Assembly (NCBI RefSeq): GCF_023706045.1
Contig: NZ_BQYL01000001.1
Location: 1,240,001 to 1,304,000 of the forward strand
Source: Kangiella sp. TOML190
GTDB lineage: Bacteria > Pseudomonadota > Gammaproteobacteria > Enterobacterales > Kangiellaceae
Direction: 5' to 3'
DNA length: 64,000 nucleotides
The translations under genes were made by a program, and so were the position numbers. The first letter of the stretch is position 1, and the number at the start of each line of letters is the position of its first letter. Under the pieces are notes generated by a model. It was not told where the DNA came from. It searched no databases and saw nothing but the letters and a program-made list of their open reading frames with translations. This document shows positions 27,021-35,482 of the stretch, one piece after another.

Positions 27021-27359
27021 TTAATAACCAGTGTTTAAAACAATAGAACCCGCGTTAGCTGCACCAAGTGCCATAGCGTTGCGGCTTTTATTTTTTAAGA
27101 TGGTTTTTTTACGGCATGGACAGCCATTTACCACAACAGAACCGGCATTTGCTCTATAGCCAGCCATATACAGGTAAGAACCACCAGAGCCGAATACGTT
27201 GTCGTAGGCACTTTCTGCGACTAATTCGCCACCAACAGCAGTAGCATTTCTTGAATCGTTATCAACGATTAATTTGCCACTACTACGGTAACCTGCATCA
27301 GCTGCGAAAGATGCTGTCGCTAGAACTGCGACGGCAGTTAGACCAGTTAAAATTTTCAT
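27021..27359 (-). CDS. Secreted amyloid-like repeat protein, copy 1
   Basis: This 112-residue exported protein is the first gene of the CsgG-like operon, with AGGAGG just before the ATG. A signal peptide covers about 1-22, followed by repeats NDSRNATAVG, ANAGSVVVN, CPC, NKSRNAMALG and ANAGSIVLN. From the second repeat block to the C-terminus it is nearly identical to the neighbouring copy. The middle loop (about 48-64) differs in sequence and is glycine/serine rich. By context it is a subunit exported by the CsgG-like channel. It may polymerise, and the cysteine pair could cross-link or bind metal. Confidence 0.7.
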   Translation of the reverse strand: MKILTGLTAVAVLATASFAADAGYRSSGKLIVDNDSRNATAVGGELVAESAYDNVFGSGGSYLYMAGYRANAGSVVVNGCPCRKKTILKNKSRNAMALGAANAGSIVLNTGY

Positions 27360-27791
27360 AGTATCCTCCTAACGGGATGATCAATTTCCATTTATGCCCG
27401 ACTAGTAGGATTCAATAAAGAATTCTGACTAAGCCAGACGTTTCATCTAGAAAAGCCTAAATCTAAATAACAAAGGGTTTTAGAGATAAGCGTCCTTTTT
27501 CACCACCAGGTGCAGCTCAAACTTTTTTATTCCATTTAAGATTGAAGCTACGGCATTAAAATTAGCAAAAAAAATACAAAAATCAAACAGTCAGGAAAAC
27601 TTACATAAGAGCTTGGCAAGGGATAATGCCAATAAAAACAATGGGTTATTTATGCTTTCCCTATATGGAATGTGACTTAATTAACAATATGGTTGTGAAG
27701 TTAAATAGTGAAAGTGCGCTAACTTATTGAAATTACTGTTGGAATTGACAAATTCTGTCATTCTGACAGATAATTTTACACTATTTTACAG
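27360..27791. promoter_or_regulatory. Upstream region of the CsgG-like operon
   Basis: This is 432 bases without coding potential. The operon promoter should lie here, reading left. I see a strong ribosome site but no convincing -35/-10 pair. The part next to rsmF contains the hairpin at 27755-27769 and, on the plus strand, a good sigma-70-like pair: TTGACA (27745-27750), an 18-base spacer, then GATAAT (27769-27774). That pair would read into rsmF in antisense. Confidence 0.4.
27755..27769. other. Short hairpin after rsmF
   Basis: CTGTCA and TGACAG around TTC, 22 bases past the rsmF stop. It is a weak terminator candidate because the T run is poor. Confidence 0.35.
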
Positions 27792-29237
27792 TCAGTCTAG
27801 GCGAGCAAAGCTGGCATCTCGTACTAAATCGCGTGGTAATTTATTTTTTATTCGATTATTGACCTTTTTACCGAGCCCAATTGGTGCACTTTGGTAAGTT
27901 AGCAAGATTTCTGAAGATAAGTTATCAGTAGCAGTTTCGGGAAAAATATCCCTCCCTTGGTAAAAAGAGCGGGTTTCTGATGCGGTTAGTCCAAGTCGGT
28001 TGGCACGAAAATCTTGGCCAAATGCTATAGCTGCTTGGTGTTCTAACTGAAAGCCTTTTTTATGAGCTTCAGCCAGCTTAACCCCCATCCGATCCATTTT
28101 GATCTTGCCAATTAGATTGTCAATACCATTGGGGAAGTACCAGATTTCATTTTTTCGTTGCCATAAATTATCAGCCAGTTGAGAAATATCCCAAGCAAAG
28201 TGTTCGGCATAAGCCGTAAAATTCTGCAGATTTTGGTTATCAATCTTGCTAAACGGGAAACGCAACTGTGCTTGAGTTGGTAATTGCGTCTCAGGATCAG
28301 AGTTGGTTGTACCGGATTTTTTAAAGCAAGCGACAAAAAAACCTTCGCTATCAAATATTTGTGGAAATATATGCAGATAACCTTCTTCCGTGAGCGCTTT
28401 GTGGGCGCCATCAAACAAGCTAGCTAGCGAAAATACGCTGACTTGCTCAGGATAGCTATCCAGTAAGTGTTGGCACACCTGTTGGTTTTCCTCTTTGGAT
28501 AAGGTGCAGGTGGAATAAACTAAAGTGCCGCCAGGTTTTAGCGCCATAAAAGCTGAGCTAATCAGTGCTTTTTGTAATTGTGACATGGCAATAACGGAGT
28601 TGAGATCCCAATCTTTTAAAGCCTCGGGATCTTTTCGGACAGTGCCTTCGCCACCACAGGGCGCGTCCAGCAAAATAGCATCAAAGGTTTCGGGAGTCTT
28701 GTTGCCAAACACTTGTCCATCGGCATGGGTCAAACAAACGTTACTAACACCACAGCGCTGTATATTCGAAAACAAACCTTTTAGTCGCGAGGATGATAAT
28801 TCGTTAGCAACAATTAGACCTTGATTATTCATCATTGCCGCCAGTTGGGTGGTTTTTGAACCGGGTGCGGCGGCCATGTCCAAAACTATTTTAGGATTAG
28901 GGCAGGCGGCAAATAAAGCGCTAACGGGCAGCATCGAACTGGCTTCTTGAATATAAAACTGACCTTGTTGGTGAGCTATGTAATTGCCAAGTCCAGCAGG
29001 TAACGATTTTACTGTTTGGTCAAACCAATAAGCATTGGCTGCCCACGGGATCGGCTCGAATTGAAAGCCAGCTTCTAGCCAAGGCTCTAATGTTGTTTGG
29101 TCATTAGAAATCAGGCTGTTTAAGCGAATACTGCGGCGTAAAGGTTGTTGGCAATAATCAATAAAGGCTGCTAGCTCATCAGTAGCTAAACCTTGCTCAG
29201 AGATGTGCTGAATAAAATGTTCAGAAATAGTGGCCAT
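27792..29237 (-). CDS. rsmF: 16S rRNA m5C1407 methyltransferase RsmF
   Basis: RsmF methylates C1407 of 16S rRNA. The 481-residue protein has the RsmB/RsmF-type SAM fold with DMAAAPGSKTTQLAAMM, the first catalytic region DAPCGGEGTVRKD (PC motif), and the second, VYSTCTLSKEENQQV (TC motif). A C-terminal PUA-like extension distinguishes RsmF/YebU from RsmB. The CsgG-like operon lies downstream, separated by 432 bases. Confidence 0.92.
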   Translation of the reverse strand: MATISEHFIQHISEQGLATDELAAFIDYCQQPLRRSIRLNSLISNDQTTLEPWLEAGFQFEPIPWAANAYWFDQTVKSLPAGLGNYIAHQQGQFYIQEASSMLPVSALFAACPNPKIVLDMAAAPGSKTTQLAAMMNNQGLIVANELSSSRLKGLFSNIQRCGVSNVCLTHADGQVFGNKTPETFDAILLDAPCGGEGTVRKDPEALKDWDLNSVIAMSQLQKALISSAFMALKPGGTLVYSTCTLSKEENQQVCQHLLDSYPEQVSVFSLASLFDGAHKALTEEGYLHIFPQIFDSEGFFVACFKKSGTTNSDPETQLPTQAQLRFPFSKIDNQNLQNFTAYAEHFAWDISQLADNLWQRKNEIWYFPNGIDNLIGKIKMDRMGVKLAEAHKKGFQLEHQAAIAFGQDFRANRLGLTASETRSFYQGRDIFPETATDNLSSEILLTYQSAPIGLGKKVNNRIKNKLPRDLVRDASFARLD

Positions 29238-29281
29238 AGTTTTTTTAAGGTAAAACGCCGCGTAAGAAAAGCTATTCTATA

Positions 29282-29317
29282 AACAAGGCGCTAGTGAAAC
29301 CACTAACGCCTTGTTTT
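29282..29317 (-). terminator. Rho-independent terminator of putA
   Basis: A 15-bp stem with one mismatch (AACAAGGCG/CGCCTTGTT plus TAGTG/CACTA) and a four-base loop, 15 bases past the putA stop. T runs are present on both strands. Confidence 0.75.
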
Positions 29318-29331
29318 AGTTTAGCTTAAGC

Positions 29332-32300
29332 CTATTGGTCATCACCTAAGGATAGCAAGGTGGCGTTACCACCAATAGCCGCGGTGTTATTGGTGCGAGT
29401 ATGTTCGGTCGCGAAGCGGTGCAAATAGTGTGGACCACCAGCTTTTGGCCCTGTGCCGGAAAGCCCTTGACCACCAAAGGGTTGCACTCCAACAGTAGCT
29501 CCAATCATGTTACGGTTGATATAAACGTTGCCGACTCGAACGCGCTTATCAATGTAAGTTGCGGTTTTCTCATTGCGCGAATGAATGCCCAGAGTCAGGC
29601 CGTAGCCATAGTTATTGATCTGCGCAATAACCTTATCCAATTCTTTGGCTTTGTATGTGACTAGGTGCAAAACTGGCCCAAACCATTCTTGCGTTAGATC
29701 ATTAATGGAGCCGATTTTAAAGGCCGTCGGCGCAATAAAGTGTCCATCCGCTAGGTCGCTAGGCATTGGCGTTTCGGCAATCAATTTGCCCGCGGCTTTA
29801 AGTTCCTGTACATGAGACAGTAACTCTTCCTTAGCTGCTTGGTCAATAACTGGCCCCAGATCGGTTTTTAGCTTGGTGGGGTCGCCAATTTTGAGTTCCT
29901 GCATAGCGCCTGATAGCACCTCGATAATGCGGGGTGCAATATCTTCTTGCACATATAGCAGGCGCAAAGCTGAACAGCGTTGACCGGCGCTGGTAAAGGC
30001 TGAATGAATCACATCTTCGATCACCTGCTCAGGCAGTGCCGAACTATCCACGATCATGGCGTTTTGACCACCGGTTTCGGCGATTAACGGCGCTATCACG
30101 CTATCACGCGCCGCTAGGGTGCGATTGATGGTATGAGCAGTATCGGTGGAACCGGTAAAGGCAACTCCAGCAATACGAGGATCGGATAATACGGTTTTAC
30201 CAAAAGTCGAGCCGCGACAAGGCACAAATTGTAATACCCCTTTAGGAATTCCTGCTTGATGCATCAGTTGAATCGCCCGATAAGCCACTAGCGTGGTTTG
30301 ATCGGCAGGTTTTGCTAATACTGTGTTGCCCGCCACCAGCGCTGCTACCACTTGGCCGGTGAAAATCGCTAGCGGGAAATTCCAAGGGCTGATACAGGCG
30401 AAAACGCCACGGCCTTGTAAATACAAATCGTTGGATTCACCCGTAGGGCCTGGCAGTGAAGTTTCTTGCGCGAAATCTTGCCGCGCACGATTAGCATAAT
30501 AGCGACAAAAATCTACCGCTTCACGAACTTCATCGATGCTATCTTGCATGGTTTTTCCACCATCGCGGCTACATAAGGCAATCAACTCATGTTTATGCTG
30601 CTCGAATAAATCGGCAATGGTATCAAGAACTTCGGCCCGTTTTTCCGCCGGTGTCATGTCCCAAGCGATAAAGCTTTTCTGTGCGACGGCTAGTGCCTCA
30701 AGCGCTTGTTTTTCATCGGCTTTATGCTTAGTGCCAATTTGATGGCTCTGATCATAAGGACAGTAAATATTTTCTTGTGTGCTGCTAAGTTCTTTGCCAT
30801 TGATAATCGGCTTGGCATGCCATTGTTCATTCAAATGGCTCGCTACTTTTTGCATAAAAGGTTCAATTTCGCTATTGATATGCAAGTTGGTTCCAGCCGA
30901 ATTTAGGCGGGGACGAACACCTTCCTGAGCGTAAATTTCTGGCGGCAGAGGAATGCGATTATTATGCAACGTTGGATAGGCTTTAAGCACAATTGAAGGA
31001 TGCTCGACTAAATCAATCACAGGCGTGTTTTTATCCACCAGCTGGTGAACGAACGAAGTGTTGGCGCCATTTTCCAGTAGGCGTCGAACGAGGTAAGGTA
31101 ATAAGTCTTTATGGTTACCCACGGGAGCATAAATACGGCAGCGTAAGCCTGGATATTGCTTTAAAATTAGATCGTAGAGGACTTCGCCCATGCCGTGTAA
31201 ACGTTGGAATTCAAAGTCGCGGCGCTCACCCGCCATTTGCATAATGCTAAAAACCGTTTGCGCATTATGAGTGGCAAATTGCGGATAAAAACTTGATTCG
31301 GTATTTAAGATAAATTTAGCGCAGGCTAAATAAGAAACGTCGGTGGCGGCTTTGCGAGTAAAAACTGGATAGCTTGCAAGGCCAGCTTGTTGTGACCATT
31401 TGATTTCAGAATCCCAGTAGGCGCCTTTAACCAGACGCAACGGAATCCGGCGCTGATGCTTTTTCGAAAGCGCATCAAGCCAGCCTAATACCGGCAAGGC
31501 GCGTTTAGAGTAGGCCTGAACTACCATGCCAAAGCCATCCCAACCACGGCAAATATCCGAATCGAAGACCGCTTCGAAAATGTCTAAAGATAGTTCCAAA
31601 CGATCCGCTTCTTCAGCATCGATTGTAATGGCGACGTCTAGTTCGCGGGCTTGTTTTGCTAAGGTTTTGACCACGCTCACCATTTCCGTCAATACGCGAT
31701 CTTTTTGTGCCACTTCGTAGCGCGGGTGCAAGGCCGACAACTTGATCGAAATGCTTGGCGCTAACTGACCATCTTGGGTTTTAGCTGAGCCAATTTCGTT
31801 AATGGCTTTGGAGTAGGCTTCAAAATATTTACGTGCATCATCGGCCGTAAAAGCCGCTTCACCCAACATATCGAAGGAATGGGTATAACCTTTTTCAACG
31901 CTTTTTTGGCCGCGTTGCATGGCTTCTTCGATGTTACGACCTAACACGAATTGTCGCCCCATGATTTTCATTGCTTGGTTCATGGCGTTACGAATCACCG
32001 GCTCGCCAAATTTTGAAACCAATCCACCCAGCATGGTATCGGGCTTACCATCGCCATCTTGATCCACATCAACGATTTTACCGGTTAACATCAAGCCCCA
32101 AGTCGAAGCGTTTACCAACATCGACTCGCTCTCGCCGGCGTGTTTTTTCCAGTCGGCTTCGCTGAGTTTGTCGCGGATCAAGGAGTTAGCTACTTTCGAG
32201 TCCGGGATCCGTAGTAAGGCCTCGGCCAAACACATTAAGATCACACCTTCTTTGGTGCTCAAGCTGTATTGTTGTAAAAAGGCTTCAACCCCTTCTTTGG

Positions 32301-32502
32301 ATTTGCCACTGCCACGAATTTCTTCCACCAGTTGCGATGCCTGTTTGGTAATGGTATTGATGGTGCCTTGATCGGGGGTGGCAAGTTCAAGTAGCTCTTC
32401 AAGATAAGCCGACTCATCCACTTGGTAGTTGTTAGTGATGACCTGTTGCCACTGCTCAAGATCTAGCGGAGCTTGAGCAAGAATTTGACTAGCTTTAAAC
32501 AT
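29332..32502 (-). CDS. putA: Bifunctional proline dehydrogenase / L-glutamate-5-semialdehyde dehydrogenase PutA
   Basis: PutA oxidises proline to glutamate in two steps, passing electrons to FAD/quinone and then NAD+. It has 1056 residues. The N-terminal helical region is followed by the PRODH barrel (ISIKLSALHPRYEVAQ, RLVKGAYWDSEIK, RIYAPVGNHKDLLPYLVRRLLENG). The aldehyde dehydrogenase domain has SPWNFPLAIFTGQ, the catalytic glutamate in AETGGQNAMIV and the catalytic cysteine in SAGQRCSALRLL. It begins directly with the helical arm and lacks the ribbon-helix-helix repressor domain of E. coli PutA (1320 residues), so it should not regulate its own transcription that way. A terminator follows. 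Confidence 0.95.
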   Translation of the reverse strand: MFKASQILAQAPLDLEQWQQVITNNYQVDESAYLEELLELATPDQGTINTITKQASQLVEEIRGSGKSKEGVEAFLQQYSLSTKEGVILMCLAEALLRIPDSKVANSLIRDKLSEADWKKHAGESESMLVNASTWGLMLTGKIVDVDQDGDGKPDTMLGGLVSKFGEPVIRNAMNQAMKIMGRQFVLGRNIEEAMQRGQKSVEKGYTHSFDMLGEAAFTADDARKYFEAYSKAINEIGSAKTQDGQLAPSISIKLSALHPRYEVAQKDRVLTEMVSVVKTLAKQARELDVAITIDAEEADRLELSLDIFEAVFDSDICRGWDGFGMVVQAYSKRALPVLGWLDALSKKHQRRIPLRLVKGAYWDSEIKWSQQAGLASYPVFTRKAATDVSYLACAKFILNTESSFYPQFATHNAQTVFSIMQMAGERRDFEFQRLHGMGEVLYDLILKQYPGLRCRIYAPVGNHKDLLPYLVRRLLENGANTSFVHQLVDKNTPVIDLVEHPSIVLKAYPTLHNNRIPLPPEIYAQEGVRPRLNSAGTNLHINSEIEPFMQKVASHLNEQWHAKPIINGKELSSTQENIYCPYDQSHQIGTKHKADEKQALEALAVAQKSFIAWDMTPAEKRAEVLDTIADLFEQHKHELIALCSRDGGKTMQDSIDEVREAVDFCRYYANRARQDFAQETSLPGPTGESNDLYLQGRGVFACISPWNFPLAIFTGQVVAALVAGNTVLAKPADQTTLVAYRAIQLMHQAGIPKGVLQFVPCRGSTFGKTVLSDPRIAGVAFTGSTDTAHTINRTLAARDSVIAPLIAETGGQNAMIVDSSALPEQVIEDVIHSAFTSAGQRCSALRLLYVQEDIAPRIIEVLSGAMQELKIGDPTKLKTDLGPVIDQAAKEELLSHVQELKAAGKLIAETPMPSDLADGHFIAPTAFKIGSINDLTQEWFGPVLHLVTYKAKELDKVIAQINNYGYGLTLGIHSRNEKTATYIDKRVRVGNVYINRNMIGATVGVQPFGGQGLSGTGPKAGGPHYLHRFATEHTRTNNTAAIGGNATLLSLGDDQ

Positions 32503-32533
32503 TGTTCGGGACTCTTAACAAAAAAGTAAAAAA

Positions 32534-33112
32534 TTAACGCCAGCCAGAGCGCTGACGGCGGCCATAGGCGGTGCGCGTAATAAGCCAGGCAATAAACATG
32601 CTGACTAAAACGGTTAGCGCGCCGGCATAAAAGACATCTTTTCGGAAGCGAGATTTTTGGAGATCAGCTTGTTGGCTTAGTTGATCCACTTGATTTTCCA
32701 GCTCCGAAACTTTCAATTGTAGTTCTTCGTTTTGCTCGACGATAGTCTTTTTATCGCTGAGTTGTTGCTCAAAGTTTTGTAGCTGTTGTTTGAGTTGATT
32801 GGTTTCGTTTTGCAACCCTTGATATTGGGAAAGCACCGTTTCTTTACTACTGACGTATTCGCTTTTGATCCAGCCTGTAGTTTTGCCGTCTTTGGTTCGG
32901 ACTTGACTGGATTTATTGGTTGCGTCGTTTTGTAATACGGTAATGGAGGTGCCGGCGCGTAAACTACCAATCACTCGATAACGATTGGTCGGGCCGCTGC
33001 GTAAGGTAACGCCGATTTCATCGGAAACGTACGATTCTGCAGCTCCAACTGCCGGAGTAAAACCGAAGTTAAGACCTATCGCTAGACAGATCATGGATAT
33101 CAATCTTGACAT
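32534..33112 (-). CDS. YgiM-like SH3 domain and coiled-coil membrane protein
   Basis: This 192-residue protein has a signal peptide (1-24), then a bacterial SH3 domain (YVSDEIGVTLRSGPTNRYRVIGSLRAG...GWIKSEYVSS). A long glutamine/leucine coiled coil (about 92-150) follows, then a single C-terminal membrane segment (about 160-182) and a basic tail. This is the TIGR04211 architecture. Relatives often lie near the CYTH-CHAD (YgiF) and glnE genes, both of which are in this window. A cell-envelope role is likely; the ligand is unknown. Confidence 0.85.
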   Translation of the reverse strand: MSRLISMICLAIGLNFGFTPAVGAAESYVSDEIGVTLRSGPTNRYRVIGSLRAGTSITVLQNDATNKSSQVRTKDGKTTGWIKSEYVSSKETVLSQYQGLQNETNQLKQQLQNFEQQLSDKKTIVEQNEELQLKVSELENQVDQLSQQADLQKSRFRKDVFYAGALTVLVSMFIAWLITRTAYGRRQRSGWR

Positions 33113-33244
33113 AAAAATTCCTTGGCTTGGCCAGCTTTAGGGTACGTTAGCCTTGCTATCGTCCTTTTAGAGCTAATCAGGTGTGCTGGCGCTGCTAATG
33201 AAAATAAAGGCTCGATTATAGAGCAGGGGACTGGTGTGTGGAAG

Positions 33245-33274
33245 AGGTGGTCAAGCTTGACTGACCACCTTTTT
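33245..33274. terminator. Hairpin between the pit and YgiM-like genes
   Basis: Arms AGGTGGTCA and TGACCACCT with an eight-base loop, followed by T5 on the plus strand. No plus-strand gene ends here, so its use is uncertain. A second hairpin at 33304-33334 (arms TTTCCACAAGAG and CTCTTGCGGAAA) lies 14 bases past the pit stop but lacks a T run. Confidence 0.45.
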
Positions 33275-33347
33275 GAACCAGTTGACGATTCAATACTCGT
33301 CATTTTCCACAAGAGACTAATTCTCTTGCGGAAATCTTAACAAAGCA

Positions 33348-34625
33348 CTAGCTAAAAAGTGCTTTGAAAATGTAGAAGAATACTATCGACAAGAAGGCAC
33401 CGGCTGGTAGCGTGACCACCCAAGAGACGAAAATGTTTCTAACCACGCCCAAGTTAAGCGCGGCGATACCGCGTGCCATACCAACCCCTAAGACCGCACC
33501 AACTAGGGTCTGAGTGGTGGAAATCGGCAGGCCAGCTCCGGATGCGATGATCACGGTCGAAGCGGCAGCAAGCTCGGCGGCAAAGCCACGACTTGGCGTT
33601 AGGTGAGTGATTTTAGTGCCAATGGTTTTCATTACGCGACTGCCTAAAACAATCAGGCCGATCACAATACCAATCGCACCAATCAATAGAACATAGTTTG
33701 GAACCCCAGACTTGCTCATGATTTCGCCTTCGTTTTGGATAATGCTCACCACTGCCGCCAAGGGACCAATAGCGTTGGCTACGTCATTCGAGCCGTGGGC
33801 AAAGGCCATGCCACAAGCGGTAACGATCATCAAGACGGCAAAAACCTTTTCCACCGAAGCAAAGTGATAATCCTTGTCTTCCTTCTTATCGACTTTAATA
33901 CGGCTGATCACCGCGGCGCCAATAACGGCAATAATAATCCCGACTAAAGCTGCGTAGCCGTAGGTTTCCAGCATGGATAAGGTAATCCCTTCGTCTTTAA
34001 ACAAATGCTTAAGACCTTTCATGATGGTAACCAGCGAAATTACAAAGCCGGCTAGGAACATATAAAAGGGCACATAACGCTTGGCATTTTTAAAAGGTTC
34101 GGACGTGTTGAGGATCAGCTTTTGTACGCTCATGACCAAAATAAAGGAGATCACACCTGCAAGCATAGGAGTCACTACCCAGCTACCGACAATCGAGCCA
34201 ACTTTGCCCCAACTAACCGCTTCGTAACTAACCCCTACGGCGGCGAAACCGACGATGGCGCCAACGATAGAGTGGGTGGTCGATACTGGCCAGCCCATCC
34301 GCGAAGCAATTAATAGCCAGATACCAGCGGCCAACAGCGCTGCCATCATGCCATAAACCATCAGCTCAGGAGTTCCTGCGAAAAAGTCCGGATCGATAAT
34401 GCCTTTGCGTACCGTTTTGGTGACTTCGCCACCGGCTAGGTAGGCGCCAGCAAACTCGAAAATGGCAGCCACGATAATCGCTTGCTTTAAGGTTAGCGCC
34501 TTAGCACCAACCGAGGTGCCCATCGCATTGGCTACGTCATTCGCACCAATACCAAACGCCATTAAAAAACCGAATGCAACCGCGATCCAGATAATGGTAT
34601 CAGCGTTTTGAATTAAAAATTCCAT
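33348..34625 (-). CDS. pit: Pit-family inorganic phosphate transporter
   Basis: This 425-residue inner-membrane carrier takes up phosphate as a metal-phosphate complex with protons. The family duplication is clear: GANDVANAMGTSVGAKAL in the N-terminal half and AHGSNDVANAIGPLAAV in the C-terminal half, each followed by VSTTHSIVGAIVG or ISTTQTLVGAVLG. It lies 10 bases after a DUF47 protein gene, the usual Pit accessory partner. Confidence 0.93.
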   Translation of the reverse strand: MEFLIQNADTIIWIAVAFGFLMAFGIGANDVANAMGTSVGAKALTLKQAIIVAAIFEFAGAYLAGGEVTKTVRKGIIDPDFFAGTPELMVYGMMAALLAAGIWLLIASRMGWPVSTTHSIVGAIVGFAAVGVSYEAVSWGKVGSIVGSWVVTPMLAGVISFILVMSVQKLILNTSEPFKNAKRYVPFYMFLAGFVISLVTIMKGLKHLFKDEGITLSMLETYGYAALVGIIIAVIGAAVISRIKVDKKEDKDYHFASVEKVFAVLMIVTACGMAFAHGSNDVANAIGPLAAVVSIIQNEGEIMSKSGVPNYVLLIGAIGIVIGLIVLGSRVMKTIGTKITHLTPSRGFAAELAAASTVIIASGAGLPISTTQTLVGAVLGVGMARGIAALNLGVVRNIFVSWVVTLPAGAFLSIVFFYIFKALFS

Positions 34626-34635
34626 ACTGGCCCCC

Positions 34636-35310
34636 TTAGCGCGCTATCGTCATTTCAAGACGAGAGCCGACTTGCTGTGCGCAGTCTGCTAGATCGCCAA
34701 CTTGTTTAACTACTTGATACATAAAGATAACTTTTACCGGCGGTAAATCATCTTCTTGCTCGAAAATTAGGTTTAGAACTTTTCTTTGCAAATCATCAGT
34801 ATCGTTTTCGATTTCATCGAGTTTATCAATCATGTCCGAAACTAAGCTTGCTTCTCGTCCTCTAAAGCCCGTTGCTAGCAGCTCATCCAGCTCGCTAATG
34901 GCTTTGAATGCTTGTTTAGAAGCGTCCAGACAGCGATTAACCAGCTCCATTAGCGGTTGATGTACATTGGTAGGAAATTCCATTTTACGAGCAAATGCTA
35001 GCCCTGCGATGTCGCGAGCAATGTTAGCAATTTTGTCTTGCTTACTTAATAACGCCAATAAATCCGTACGGGCTACTGGTAAAAACAAGCCTTTGGGCAG
35101 GTGGGTTCTGAGTTCATGCTTTAAATCGTCGGCTTCGTTTTCCAGCTTACGAATTGCTTCCTTGCTAATTTCTGCCGATTGCCAGTCTTGTTTCAGTAGT
35201 GCGGTGAAAAAGTCTTTTAAAAGAAATGCGCACTCGTTTGCTTTCGCCATGTGATCCTGCATCGGTCGGATTGGCGAGGAGGCAAACATATCGAGTATCG
35301 AATTAGCCAT
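34636..35310 (-). CDS. DUF47 (TIGR00153) phosphate-transport accessory protein
   Basis: This 224-residue, all-helical cytoplasmic protein is of the PhoU-like DUF47 family, which is almost always encoded beside pit. Family residues include MFASSPIRPMQDHM at the start, IRKLENEADDLKHELR, RTDLLALLSKQDKIANIARDIAGL, and DEIENDTDDLQRKV. It probably modulates the adjacent transporter. A 172-base space separates it from the divergent CYTH-CHAD gene. Confidence 0.9.
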   Translation of the reverse strand: MANSILDMFASSPIRPMQDHMAKANECAFLLKDFFTALLKQDWQSAEISKEAIRKLENEADDLKHELRTHLPKGLFLPVARTDLLALLSKQDKIANIARDIAGLAFARKMEFPTNVHQPLMELVNRCLDASKQAFKAISELDELLATGFRGREASLVSDMIDKLDEIENDTDDLQRKVLNLIFEQEDDLPPVKVIFMYQVVKQVGDLADCAQQVGSRLEMTIAR

Positions 35311-35482
35311 AGTGTCCCCAAATTAGTCATATTGAAAAAGCGGCTTAGCAAGGCAAGCCTTAAAACTGACTTATTTTAGCCGCAGTCGAGGTTTAAGGCT
35401 ACTGATAATTAAAGTGGTAACATCTTGATTTGCAAGGTAAACTGCCAAGAGATGTGGTCGATGTGAGTGACATTAATCAAAA

